Below, one piece after another: positions 54,465-64,000 of a DNA stretch of 64,000 nt (the stretch's first letter is position 1; the number at the start of each line of letters is the position of its first letter). Both the position numbers and the translations under genes were made by a program. This DNA comes from Metellina segmentata (lineage: Eukaryota > Arthropoda > Arachnida > Araneae > Tetragnathidae). The notes below the pieces were generated by a model. The model searched no databases, was not told where the DNA came from, and saw only the letters and a program-made list of their open reading frames with translations. The DNA is taken from positions 94,621,172 to 94,685,171 of the forward strand of contig OX375874.1 of NCBI GenBank assembly GCA_947359465.1, read 5' to 3'.

Positions 54465-54700
54465 TTAACGTCGCACTGTAGCAACACAACGGTATATTGA
54501 CGTAGGTCATGGATCAATTCTAAAGAGAAACATTCGAGGACAGCACCACGTAGTTTGAAAACATGGTCAGGTGAAGAGGTAACACGTGAGCTGGCACTCC
54601 ACTCTCCCAACTTCAACACCACGCCAACGTGAGGACTTTTGAGGAACATCCAATTCATCGTGCACCAGTCCCCTTTGACATCGACGGTCTTTGGCTGGAC
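54465..54700 (-). repeat. SINE body with partial linker
   Basis: On the minus strand GTTGGCGTGGTGTTGAAG to CAGTGCGACGTTAATTAAA matches the family body, preceded by GGACTGGTGCAC from the linker. The tRNA-like head is missing. Confidence 0.8.
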
Positions 54701-57129
54701 ATAGAGTAGAACAGCCAGGTTTTGGAAAAATTATTTAAAGTAAACTTAATTCCTTATATCTATACGATGCTGTTTTGAGGATACTTTGAAAATCGAACAG
54801 TGTATTCAATAATCTGGTGTTTAATTAATTTATTAAACACCCTGATCCACCAACACTTTCATTTTTAACAAATACCTTTTGGTTTTTATTCATTCAAATC
54901 TATTTATTTTGTTGTCGTTTTTCGACTGTGGTCATTTTTGGGCTAATAAGAATCATGGGCTAATAATTGAGCCTATGGTTTAAAATGTACCATATTAGGA
55001 GAACAGATTTTGCAGCCATCAGGATTTTAGCGAATTGAATTCTTAAACTTTATGCATAATTATCTGACAAGATACTTCTCAAAAGTGTCCTACAAGTACC
55101 CAATATGTAATTTTAGTTTTTCAGAGTATTTTCTTCCAATAAAAAATCGTATGGTATGATCAACACATTTTCTTTCGATTTACAAGTCGATCCTCAGATC
55201 TTATTCTCTTTTTGTTCCTATTTATCCTCCCAACTCAACATCAAAATAACCTTATTGCACTATTAATAACTGACGAATCTGTTCTTGTCAAACATTTCAG
55301 ATGTTCACAAAAAGTTTATTTCTTTACCTGGGGGATTCACACGAAAAATTATTCCTAAAGTGTTTATAATGTTAATAGAAAACTAAAAAGTTTTTCAAAG
55401 TGGCAAACACTTTTTTTTATTGAGTATCATATTAATAGTACAAAAGATAAAGGTAAATAGTTCCAGTGTGATCTAAAATAGTGCTAAATAATGCGTAAAA
55501 AATTTTTTCAGGATCAGTCCGATAAATCTTGCCAAAGTCGATTCTGAAAGAAAATATATTTTAGATGTTAGTTTATAGGAATAAACAAAGATAAAATACG
55601 TTACAAAAAGGATTGGTGAAATTTTGAAGTAATAAACAAAATGCGAATTCACATCATATTGATTTCAATTTCGCTTCCAGTCTAAATATAACTAATTTCA
55701 TTGATAAAATTGAATTAAGGTTCTACAAATCTCAACAAAAATGAATTGTAATGCTAAATTTTAGGATTTTTAAGTTTAGAGCGAGATTACGAAGATTTCC
55801 TCTATACCTTTTTTTACAATCACATTTATAAAGGATGTATTAAATTAAAATTTTACCTTAGTTACCATACACAGCTTATTAAGTGTTACTATATTAAGAT
55901 TCACCTATTAGAACAACATACATTCTATTAATCTTATTAACGAATATTTATGGCAGCAATAGAAGTGTGAGATAAAAAAATAAGTGCACGAATTTCGTTT
56001 TAAATATAACTCTGCAATGCATTAAGAGAAGAATAAAAACAGTTTCATCTGGATAATTATATTTTAGTTATTAATATTTATGAGAAATAAGAAAATTTTT
56101 TAAAGTTTTCTCGATCATTCCCGGAAAGTTTTTCTAAATAAAACACAAGCATCTTCATTTAAAGACATATGCTCATCTTCATCAATGCAACAAATCTTAT
56201 TACTTGAAAAATATGCGAATTTTTGTTATGAGTCAGCTTTCTTTGTTTTGCATTGAATGCTCAATGATCACACTTACAAATACATTGAGGCATTCGTCCT
56301 TTCAGGTGAAACCGTTTGGAAGAATTTTAATCAAATGTTTATACTGCTATCTTCTATAATAATGTACTACGACGACTGATGTCAATGAAAAAACATTAAA
56401 GGGAAAATGCACTGAGGTCTTCCACAAAAACTGTTATTAATTTTTTAAATGCAAACAGGATATTGTTCCGGAATAAAGTAAACTAACGCGAATGTTTAAT
56501 ATGAAAAATATGAAAAGTTCCAAATCTTGTGGAATAGGTTGTATGAAATCGATATAGTAGTATTCCAGTGCAGTAATACTACTATACAGTACGCACAAAT
56601 ACATAAATTTTATTTTTCAATAAAAAAATATAATTATACTAGGGTGCCCGCCTCCTGCTCGCTGACGCTTGCCAACCCACGGAGGATTGTTTTGCAATCC
56701 TCATTGGTTTGCTGCGTAAACCTTACTCTCGCTTCGCTAGTATCAATAAAGGCATGTGTCCTAGCAGAAGGGATTGTTTACTAAATATGATATTCCAAAA
56801 AAATATTTTTCAAATATAAATTTGTTGTGATACAGAAAAGCTATACAGTACCTCTGGAATAAGAACTTAACTCGAACAATTTGGAATTCAAGTGAATATT
56901 GTGAGCAAATTTTGACTCGAAATGTGAGCGCTGCTTTGGAAATCGAATACCCAGCATGTCGTTTGTCAGCTGCAGCAACTCGACTAATAACCATTTTTTT
57001 TCAATAAAATTTCATTCGATAACGCTATAAATTCAATTGAGGCGCGAGGCCTCGTGGTAAACAAACAATCGTACAGTGTTGCCGAAACGTGTTAAAAAAT
57101 AATGTCTTTTTTGTGTACCACGTAAGAGA
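54701..57129. other. intergenic DNA, no gene seen
   Basis: A GC-richer patch at 56640-56760 contains an 8-bp stem GAGGATTG/CAATCCTC with loop TTTTG; its 85-residue frame has no known motif. Otherwise AT-rich and featureless. Confidence 0.5.
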
Positions 57130-57150
57130 ATTATATATATATATATATAT

Positions 57151-57372
57151 ATTGGGAGACAAGAGTAGTGGGCGATGTAAGCAGAAAATGATTGCTTGGG
57201 TATTCCAGGAGAAAAACCTTGTTTACTAAAGACAATAAGCCCATGGGAAAGATAAGATCACAAGAATATCTAGGGTCCTTGAACACTCCTAAAAATGCGC
57301 ACTAGAGGACTTTTGTAATAAGAACTCCCTGTAACACCAGTGAAATGCGTTTTTTATTGAAAAATAAACATC

Positions 57373-57420
<48 letters not shown>

Positions 57421-57653
57421 GATATAAAAATGATGTTTATTTTTCAATAAAAAACGCATTTCACTGGTGTTACAGGGAGTTCTTATTACAAAAGTCCTCT
57501 AGTGCGCATTTTTAGGAGTGTTCAAGGACCCTAGATATTCTTGTGATCTTATCTTTCCCATGGGCTTATTGTCTTTAGTAAACAAGGTTTTTCTCCTGGA
57601 ATACCCAAGCAATCATTTTCTGCTTATATCGCCCACTACTCTTGTCTCCCAAT
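57151..57653. repeat. 0.5-kb near-perfect palindrome with AT core
   Basis: 57151-57382 and 57422-57653 are reverse complements over about 232 bp without indels and with one mismatch noted (GATGTAAG versus GATATAAG). They flank about 39 bp of (AT)n. The left arm is preceded by a further (TA)n run at 57131-57150; the right is not. No coding content. Confidence 0.95.
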
Positions 57654-58599
57654 TTTCCTTCTTTTTTTTCCGTCCACATTTTCAAACTTGAAGATATCTG
57701 TTTTGTGTTTGGCACAGCTTGGCACCGGCGTAGTAAAATCTAAAAATAACCAACAACCAAACCAATAACCAATCTCTAAAGATAACCAATCTCAAGAGAT
57801 AACCATTCTCAAAAGGTTTGAGAAACAGACCTTAAAAGTTTAGAAACTACAAATAGAAATATGCAAGTTCTCTTGTTAATGTGTTGGCCATTGACGAGTG
57901 TTGGACAAGTGATTCTCTTACTGTTTAAATCCCCGTTTGATGACTACGTAATGTAAATTTTGACTTGTAGATTACAGGGACTAGGTTGGTTATTTAAGGG
58001 CAGCACAGCACCAACTTGAATACATCGTAGTATACTTTCATAATTTAAAAAAATTTGGAGATCTTTTATGCTATAGGGTAATTTAATAACTTTGTTAAAT
58101 TTGAAAAATAAATCTTCATTTTCAAAACTATATTCAATTCAAATAATTAATTTCCTTACATTGAGAGACTTGTGAAAGAACTTTATTACACATTTCAATT
58201 TGTTGTAAACACAGATCGTTGATTTCTAGTTTCTCTTTTACAAAACAAGCTTATTTCTTTGAGACTAAATGCGTATTTACGAGTATAAGTTTGGAATCAG
58301 TTTCATCTTTTTTGGTGACATAACATACGCATCCAAAACAAACTAAGCACATGAATGTGAATTTTAAATATTGTATGTAAACAATCGTTACGTATCTGTA
58401 GATGATTTTTTTTATTCATAAGTCTCATACATTAGTTTTTGCCATTAGGTTCGTGGGCTTCATTTCGAAAATGCCTCATTTAATAATATATCATTACAGA
58501 CTACTCGTTTGATAATTAATTTAGGGGATATATGAAAAGTACTTCAGGTATTAGAATAAAGTCAACTGAAATCAGGCTAGTTTATGTCATCGAGGATGC
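57654..58599. other. intergenic DNA, nothing recognised
   Basis: AT-rich; short AACCAATCTC-type tandem motifs near 57750-57810. Confidence 0.5.
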
Positions 58600-58681
58600 T
58601 TTTTTATGTAAGGACACCATTTTGCTTGGGAATAGTCTTGAATAAAAGATTTTGTAATTTTTCTGCATACTGCTTGCTCTA

Positions 58682-60007
58682 CAAAGGGCGTCCCATAAAA
58701 ACTGAGAGTGAATTTTTTACGTAGTGGCAACACCGCGAAAAAAAATAAAAGTGCAGGCGATTTTTTCAAACTCTTAACTGTACAATTATAAATATTCTAA
58801 ACGAAGCAGACGATTTTATTTCCCAAGTTTCGTGCTTGTTTAAAGAACTGTTTTTATCTGCCCTACAAAAATGGAGATGAGTGATTCAAAGTTAAAAAAA
58901 CGAAATGCGTTCTGCCATAAATTTTGCTATCGTTTGGGCAAAACAGCTCCAGAAACAGTTAAGTTAATGAAAGAAGCATACAAAGACAAATGTTTTGGTG
59001 AGTCTACGATTTTTAGATGGCATGGTGATTTAAAAAAAGGACGTTTGTCTGCAGAACTAGCTCCTAAGCCTGGCCGACCAGAAAGTGTTATGAATGATCG
59101 AAATGCTAACACTGTGTGGGCAATCTTACAAGAAAATCAGCGAATGACATGTGAGGAGATAGCGGCATCAACTAACATTTCCAAAACGTCGATAGTTCGC
59201 ATTCTACGCAACAATTTACAGCTTCTCCATGTTTGTTTTAGACGGGTCCCTCATCACCTTACTAAAGAGCAAATGCAAACAAGAATTCACCAATGTTGTG
59301 AGTAGAAACAGATGCTTCAAATTGATCCCAATTTCCTAAAGACTGTAATAACAGGTGATGAAACTTGGGTGCATCAATTTGATCCCCTTACTAAGTACGC
59401 AACAAGTGTATGGAAACACACTGATTCTCCGAAAAAAATCCAACAAACCAAATCAGCTGAAAAGGTCATGCTGATTATTTTCTTTGATCATAAAAGTGTA
59501 ATCTATCGGCATGCTGTGCCTCCAAAAACTACCGTGAATGGTGAATATTATATTTCATTTTTGAAAATTTTGCGACAACACATATCGAGAAAGCGACATG
59601 AACTTTTAAGGAATTGGACTTTACATCACGATAATGCTCGCCCGCATGTCGCTATTTCTGTTTTGCAATATCTTAGTAATTGCAATATTAAAATCATGCC
59701 ACATCAGTGCCTTACAGTCCAGATCTCGCACCATGCGATTTCTGGCTGTTTCCGACGTTGAAGGAGAAGGTCCGTGGTAGAAAATTTAATACAGATTATT
59801 AAGTTGTTTCAGCAGTGTAGGGTTCTTTGAAGCAGCTTCCAGAAAAAGGCTTATCTACTTGTTTTGAAAAGTAGGTTGAACGATGGTACCGTTGCATATC
59901 ATCTGAGGGAAGGTATTTTGAAGAAGAATGATGTATTTTTTTCTATAAATATATTTTTTGATTTTTTTTTATGATTTTGCTCTCAGTTTTTATGGAACGC
60001 TCTAATG
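58682..60007 (+). mobile_element. mariner element, nearly complete (DD34D)
   Basis: TA-flanked ends read inward as CAAAGGGCGTCCCATAAAA and CATTAGAGCGTTCCATAAAA, both continuing CTGAGAG. About 1.33 kb, the usual mariner size. A partial second copy lies at 2337-2720. Confidence 0.92.
58871..59860 (+). pseudogene. mariner transposase, one stop and one frameshift
   Basis: ATG 58871 opens a 144-codon frame with the two HTH domains (ETVKLMKEAYKDKCFGEST, then GRPESVM and TCEEIAASTNISKTSIVRIL), ended by TAG at 59303. It continues in the same frame with ITGDETWVHQFDP (first Asp) and LHHDNARPHVA (second Asp). A frameshift at about 59700 moves YSPDLAPCDFWLF (third Asp) to another frame. Restoring the shift conceptually gives the 34-residue spacing of mariner DD34D. 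Otherwise well kept, so insertion is fairly recent. Confidence 0.9.
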
Positions 60008-60099
60008 TACGTATTAATGACATTTTTCATGGAACATGGCATCAGTCTAATGACACATACACACAGCATCTGGCCTATCTACAAATGCACGGTTTAGAC

Positions 60100-60172
60100 C
60101 CCATTTTCCATTACATTTGTAATGGCCCGTTTTGTTGCTCCAGTGCAACGTTAATTCAACTACCAAACTATA
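60100..60172 (+). repeat. SINE 3' end fragment
   Basis: AATGGCCCGTTTTGTTGCTC to GCAACGTTAATTCAACTACC is the end of the SINE body with the start of the CTAC tail. Confidence 0.65.
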
Positions 60173-60780
60173 ATTAAGTTTCAGCACATTTCAGGGGTGA
60201 TTAATACAATTTCTTTTAGTTCAAATGTTTTGCTTTAGCTGTTGAATCGTTGTCGGCTTGTTAGATGAGGCTCGTTTTTTTAAGTAGCCCTATCTAAATA
60301 ATTCGGTTCAGTATTCAAATAAGGGGAAAGAGGAGGTCAATCTGCATCACCAGATTTTGACAGTATTCGGTCAGGAAATGCGTTCTGTTGCATTAAGCAG
60401 CTTCTTCTTGTTGAAAATGCATGTGTTGTACACTTTTTGTCAATTAATTCCAGAAACGAATTTTGAAATACGCAACAATAGGTATTTTTCACGATTGACA
60501 GTAACCGCATTTTCATTAGTACTCAACAATAAAGAGGTTTAATAATGGCAACACTCCAAATGGAGCAACCAACACTTGCTCTAAGGGGATTAACCTTTTA
60601 TTTTTGGTCGCCAATAACGGATGTTCTGTTTAATTACGTATCCTCTGATCTCGAATGAATCTAAGAAATTAAGCGAAGAAACGAAACAAATCACACCATC
60701 GAAAGAGCCAGTATTTGAAGTGCTAAGTGGTCATTTAACCGCATTACAGTGGTCATTTGATCATATTCCATGAACTGCCA
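60173..60780. other. intergenic DNA, nothing recognised
   Basis: No coding motif or repeat end noticed; lies downstream of the minus-strand gene. Confidence 0.5.
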
Positions 60781-60786
60781 TTTATT
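60781..60786 (-). promoter_or_regulatory. candidate polyadenylation signal of minus-strand gene
   Basis: AATAAA on the minus strand, about 165 bp after the stop codon of the exon at 60952-61239. A 3' UTR intron (see the donor at 60933-60938) would make a site further downstream more likely. Confidence 0.35.
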
Positions 60787-60951
60787 GAATAGATATTATG
60801 TACAAAGAACTATGAAAATGTTTTCTTTAAATCTATTCCAAAATACTAAAATGGTGTCCTTACATAAAAAAAAAACTCACCCTGTATCTGGACATGATGA
60901 TGCGAATCGGGAATGTACGGATCTCTAGAATACTTACATTCTTGGTTCCTA

Positions 60952-61239
60952 TTAGAAACGCATTGAATCGCTGTCCGAATATCCAAACTCTTCATCATCC
61001 GCGTCGTCGTTGAATCCTCTCGAGTAGTACCTCGATTCCGAGCCGTAGTCCGTCGGTCTGGACATCATGAGGAACCCGTCGTGCTGCTGCCTCTTGCCCC
61101 CGTTGTAGAACTGGCTTCTCCTTCGAGGCTCGTACCGACCGTAGTTGTCGTTGTAAGTTGTGTCCATATCTTGACGTCTTTGTCCCCAACGACCCGGTGC
61201 ACTGGTGAAGCGATCCTGGAGCATGCTGTAGCGGCACTT
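60952..61239 (-). CDS. terminal coding exon, 95 residues
   Basis: Acceptor CTTGATCTGCAG|AAGTGC at 61240. Stop TAA at 60952-60954. Fourteen bases past the stop is AAT|GTAAGT (GTAAGT at 60933-60938), a strong donor, suggesting an intron in the 3' UTR. Confidence 0.82.
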   Translation of the reverse strand, partial: KCRYSMLQDRFTSAPGRWGQRRQDMDTTYNDNYGRYEPRRRSQFYNGGKRQQHDGFLMMSRPTDYGSESRYYSRGFNDDADDEEFGYSDSDSMRF

Positions 61240-62817
61240 CTGCAGATCAAGAAGTTACTTTACATTAAAACAAATTACCCATTGGTGTATTGTTGGCGGT
61301 GTAATCTGATCGGCGGAGCTTATTGACTAGCTACGAGGGAATGTCAATAAGTAACGTACATGTCAATTTTTAAGTAGGAAAATAATTAGTCAAAATGAAG
61401 TTATTCAGTAAAAAGGAATCTAGAGAACGCTACTGACTGGACGCAAAGATCTCGTGATTCCATTTACCGTTCGTCAGTCACTGGATAAATGGCATTAGTG
61501 ATTACATCGTCAACTGTGGAGGAGTCACGAGTTGTGATAGGATTTCTTTTTGCAAAAGGAATAAAAGTTGGAGAGATTTATTCGGAGGTGGTGGAAGTTT
61601 ACGGAATAGACTGTATAGACTGCACCAATGTGGGAAGATGGTGTAAAATGTTTCAAGATGGGCGAACGAGTTGGGTCGATGAAGTCCGATCTGGGAGGCC
61701 AGTGTCTTCTTCAACCTGTTCAATTCTGGATGAAATCGACAACGTCAAACGAGAGAACCGTCGGACGACGTTGCATGAAATAAAAGAACGTTGCAACATT
61801 TCTTATAGATCTGCCTGGGACATTGTTCATGAGAAGCTAGGGTACAGGAAAGTTTGTTCTCGCTGGGTTCCAAAACAACTGTAGTAACAGTACACTGGAT
61901 ACATAATGGCTTGCAGTATGCCACATTTGCAGCGGTACCACGAGGAAAGTAATGAGTTTTGAGCGAGTATTGTCACGGGAGATGAAACCTGGGCTTTACA
62001 TAATGACATCGGAATCAAAATATGCGAGCATGATGTGGAAACATCCATCGGGATACGGTTGGGAAGTTTTGGAGCACCCTCCATACTGCCCGGACCTGAC
62101 ACTCTCCGATTCCATCTATTTGGACCCATGAAGAAGTTCCTTGGAGGTAAGAAGTTTTACTCTGACGACGCACTCAAACTGACCTTGCGAAGGTGGCTCT
62201 TCACTCAGCCGACGGAGTTCTATGAGATCGGGATTTTCAAACTGATCCATCCTTGGGACAAATGCCTCAACATGCATGGAAATTATGTGGAAAAGTAATA
62301 AATGAGCAATACTTTCATTTCTGTTACATATTGTCATTAATTGCCTTATTATTATTATTTTTTAGTATTATGTTCGTTACTTATTGACACTCCCTCGTAA
62401 TATATTGATTCGGAATTCATTCTTTGAATTTTTTTGTTGGAGAAATGCTGAAACCTGATTCGAGAAAAAAATCGTGACGTCGTGTCCGGCGTTTAAAGCA
62501 GAAACACTGTCGCCACCTACATTTTTTGGCACTTTATATAGAATATATAAAGTGCCAAATTACACAATGCTATATGACACAATTTCGTAAAGAGTGTGTA
62601 TTATACTTTGAGGTACACTCTGTCATTAGTTTGAAATGCTAGTTTAATAGCCCGTAGTGTTGCTCTAGTACGACGTTACTTCAATTACCTATCTACCTAC
62701 CTAGATTCAATATTAATAAATAGTTTCGAGATTGGCTTAGAAAATTTGAAACCAAAATCAATTTATACCTTCTCAACTTACCTTAATCAACTCATTCCGG
62801 ATGCAGGTCTGTAATCT
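60952..62817 (-). CDS. last two coding exons of an unrecognised gene
   Basis: Exons 62782-62817 (RLQTCIRNELIK) and 60952-61239 (95 residues) join in phase 0. The final exon begins KCRYSMLQDRFTSAPGRWGQ, is rich in Arg, Tyr, Gly, Gln and Asp, and ends in an acidic serine tail, DDADDEEFGYSDSDSMRF. Its codons are markedly GC-richer than surrounding DNA, the reading frame is clean, and acceptors have good polypyrimidine tracts. The composition suggests a cytoplasmic tail or disordered C-terminus. I recognise no domain and propose no function. The gene continues to the right of the window; no further exon could be defined in 62818-64000. Confidence 0.8.
61334..62397 (+). mobile_element. mariner-like element with internal deletion, in the last intron
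   Basis: Ends read inward as CGAGGGAATGTCAATAAGT and CGAGGGAGTGTCAATAAGT, flanked by TA. Plus-strand frames give the HTH part (131 codons from 61489; VVIGFLFAKGIKVGEIYSE, GRPVSSSTC, SRWVPKQL), then IVTGDETWALH (first Asp), and directly YCPDLTLSD and FGPMKKFLGGKKFYSDDALK. The segment with the second catalytic Asp is missing, so it is an internally deleted, dead copy. It lies antisense in the intron between the two exons of the minus-strand gene. Confidence 0.88.
62641..62702 (+). repeat. SINE 3' end fragment with CTAC tail
   Basis: AATAGCCCGTAGTGTTGCTC, ACGACGTTACTTCAATTACC, then CTATCTACCTACC: the body end and tetranucleotide tail of the family. It sits in the same intron as the mariner. Confidence 0.75.
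62782..62817 (-). CDS. 36-nt micro-exon of the minus-strand gene
   Basis: Acceptor TTTTCTATTTTCTTCAG|AGATTA and donor TTAAG|GTAAGT enclose exactly twelve codons. Too short for frame statistics; supported by strong splice sites and phase match to the terminal exon. Confidence 0.75.
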
Positions 62818-64000
62818 CTGAAGAAAATAGAAAAAATATATGTAAGTATATTTTTTTAAATGTTGTATTTACTCATAAAAAAGTTTCTTTTAAATTATTC
62901 TAATGAGTACTTTATGCCAATTTCCACCACTTTAAACTATAGAGTTCTGTAAAATGGAGTATGGTAACGGTATATTGAATAATAATTGAGAGAAGATAAC
63001 AGAGAATTTATTTAAATATTAATGAAATTGAATTGATATGATTAGAAGGGATAACGTAAATGTAATATGATTCAAAGTGTAGTCCCAAATCAGGAATCCT
63101 CCGGACCTCGACCATTCCTAATTTTGAATTTTTTCGGATTTCGGATTATTTGCATTTTTTTGTCAAAAAAACCTTAATATAAACCCAACTCCGGCGCGAA
63201 TTTCGAATTTCCAATAGTAAAATAGCAGATAATAAATCGGAATGATTAAAAAAAAACTTTTTAATATAATGCAACAAATTTTACTTGCAAATCTTTAAAT
63301 TTTTTTGTGTGGCATTTACTCTGAACAGGTCCGTTATTTTGCGTTGTTTAATCAATCAGGTTTAGGTTTAACTCCTTGCTCTTTAAAAATTGTCGGAAAG
63401 ATGTAAAAAAGTGAGAAAAAAAAAACGCTGCTTAATAAAACGTCCAGATTTGGATTAATCTAAAACATTTTTAATTAACTTATTGACATTTGTTTCTCAT
63501 TTGTATTCGTTAGAATGGCAACAGTATGAAGAGATGATAGATTCTAAACAATTCAAGCAAAGCGAAACAAAACAAATAAAAATTTTTGACCTGCGTTTAT
63601 TTCTTTTTTAATTTTTTAGGATATAGGGAAACATAGTTAAAGATAGAATGAAAACTTCTGATTTGAAATTTGTGAAACATTTTACACAAGTTCTATACCT
63701 TAAATGTGATTTTCTTTAAATAATTATTTTTTCAACTGCAACTTTTATATTTTCGCAATACGAATTTGGCAAAAATTAATTTTTTACTTCTAACTTTCAT
63801 GTTTTCGCAATACGAATTTGACCGCATTCAACGAAACTATTCATTACGAACACAAAGAGGTCTTTGAGGTTTTCTATCATCGCAATCGTTAAAGATAGAG
63901 TAAAAATTTCAACGAATTTGAAACCTGCGGAAAGTTTTACACCAGATCAATACCTCAGGCAGTCCGAATTTTATGCGAATTTGCAACATGCCCTTGTCAT
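62818..64000. other. presumed intron of the minus-strand gene, nothing recognised
   Basis: AT-rich. TTTTCGCAATACGAATTTG occurs twice (about 63751 and 63808), a short direct repeat. No further exon could be identified. Confidence 0.45.

Larger units (their letters stand above)
58600..60871. repeat. 24-bp inverted repeat pair enclosing the mariner
   Basis: 58600-58623 (core ATGTAAGGACACCAT) and 60848-60871 (core ATGGTGTCCTTACAT) are exact reverse complements, including flanking T/A runs. No transposase of a second element was seen between them besides the mariner. Confidence 0.6.

Noticed and set aside
61081..61326. 81-residue plus-strand frame
   Set aside because: It is the antisense shadow of the minus-strand terminal exon.

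Overview
This is AT-rich animal nuclear DNA: split genes with GT/AG introns, dense decayed transposons of eukaryotic classes (Tc1/mariner, pogo, hAT, PIF-Harbinger, BEL/Pao, RNase H-bearing and L2/CR1-like LINEs), a tRNA-derived SINE family, microsatellites and a 127-bp satellite. The flavour of the repeats and of the sulfotransferase suggests an arthropod, most likely a chelicerate such as a spider. That assignment is inference, not proven here.

Three host genes can be supported. (1) 7.39-13.63 kb, plus strand: a cytosolic sulfotransferase (SULT1-type) in four coding exons, 326 codons, with P-loop-like PAPS site, catalytic His and C-terminal RKG..GD signature. Its introns carry a LINE tail with target-site duplication, a Tc1 fragment, an L2/CR1 LINE tail and a pogo-like element. 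(2) 29.0-45.8 kb, plus strand: a caveolin gene in three exons separated by 9.7-kb and 6.6-kb introns, with the FEDVIAEP-type signature (here FDDIIAEP) and the hairpin membrane segment. A symmetric 99-nt proline-rich exon sits between the two conserved N-terminal blocks. (3) 60.95-62.82 kb, minus strand: the last two coding exons (36 nt and 288 nt) of a gene that continues beyond the right edge; I do not recognise the product. These three genes have no visible functional link.

Layout: 0-6.1 kb is repeat-dominated (SINE, BED-finger scrap, mariner fragment, hAT MITE, BEL/Pao 5' end with LTR and tRNA-Lys primer site, DD41D mariner relic). 7-13.7 kb is the sulfotransferase. 13.7-28.4 kb is intergenic, with SINEs, a composite Tc1 locus, a LINE pseudogene and the satellite. 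28.7-45.8 kb is caveolin, whose introns hold Tc1, nested pogo/Harbinger, hAT and LINE material. 45.8-60.9 kb is intergenic with a hAT-Charlie relic, a degraded repetitive protein family, a 0.5-kb near-perfect palindrome and a nearly whole mariner. 61-62.8 kb is the unknown minus-strand gene with a mariner in its last intron. I found no rRNA or functional tRNA gene, no CRISPR array and no bacterial-type operon. The most interesting items are the caveolin cassette exon, the palindrome, the dimeric 127-bp satellite, the Tc1/BESS-like composite and the internally duplicated hAT element.
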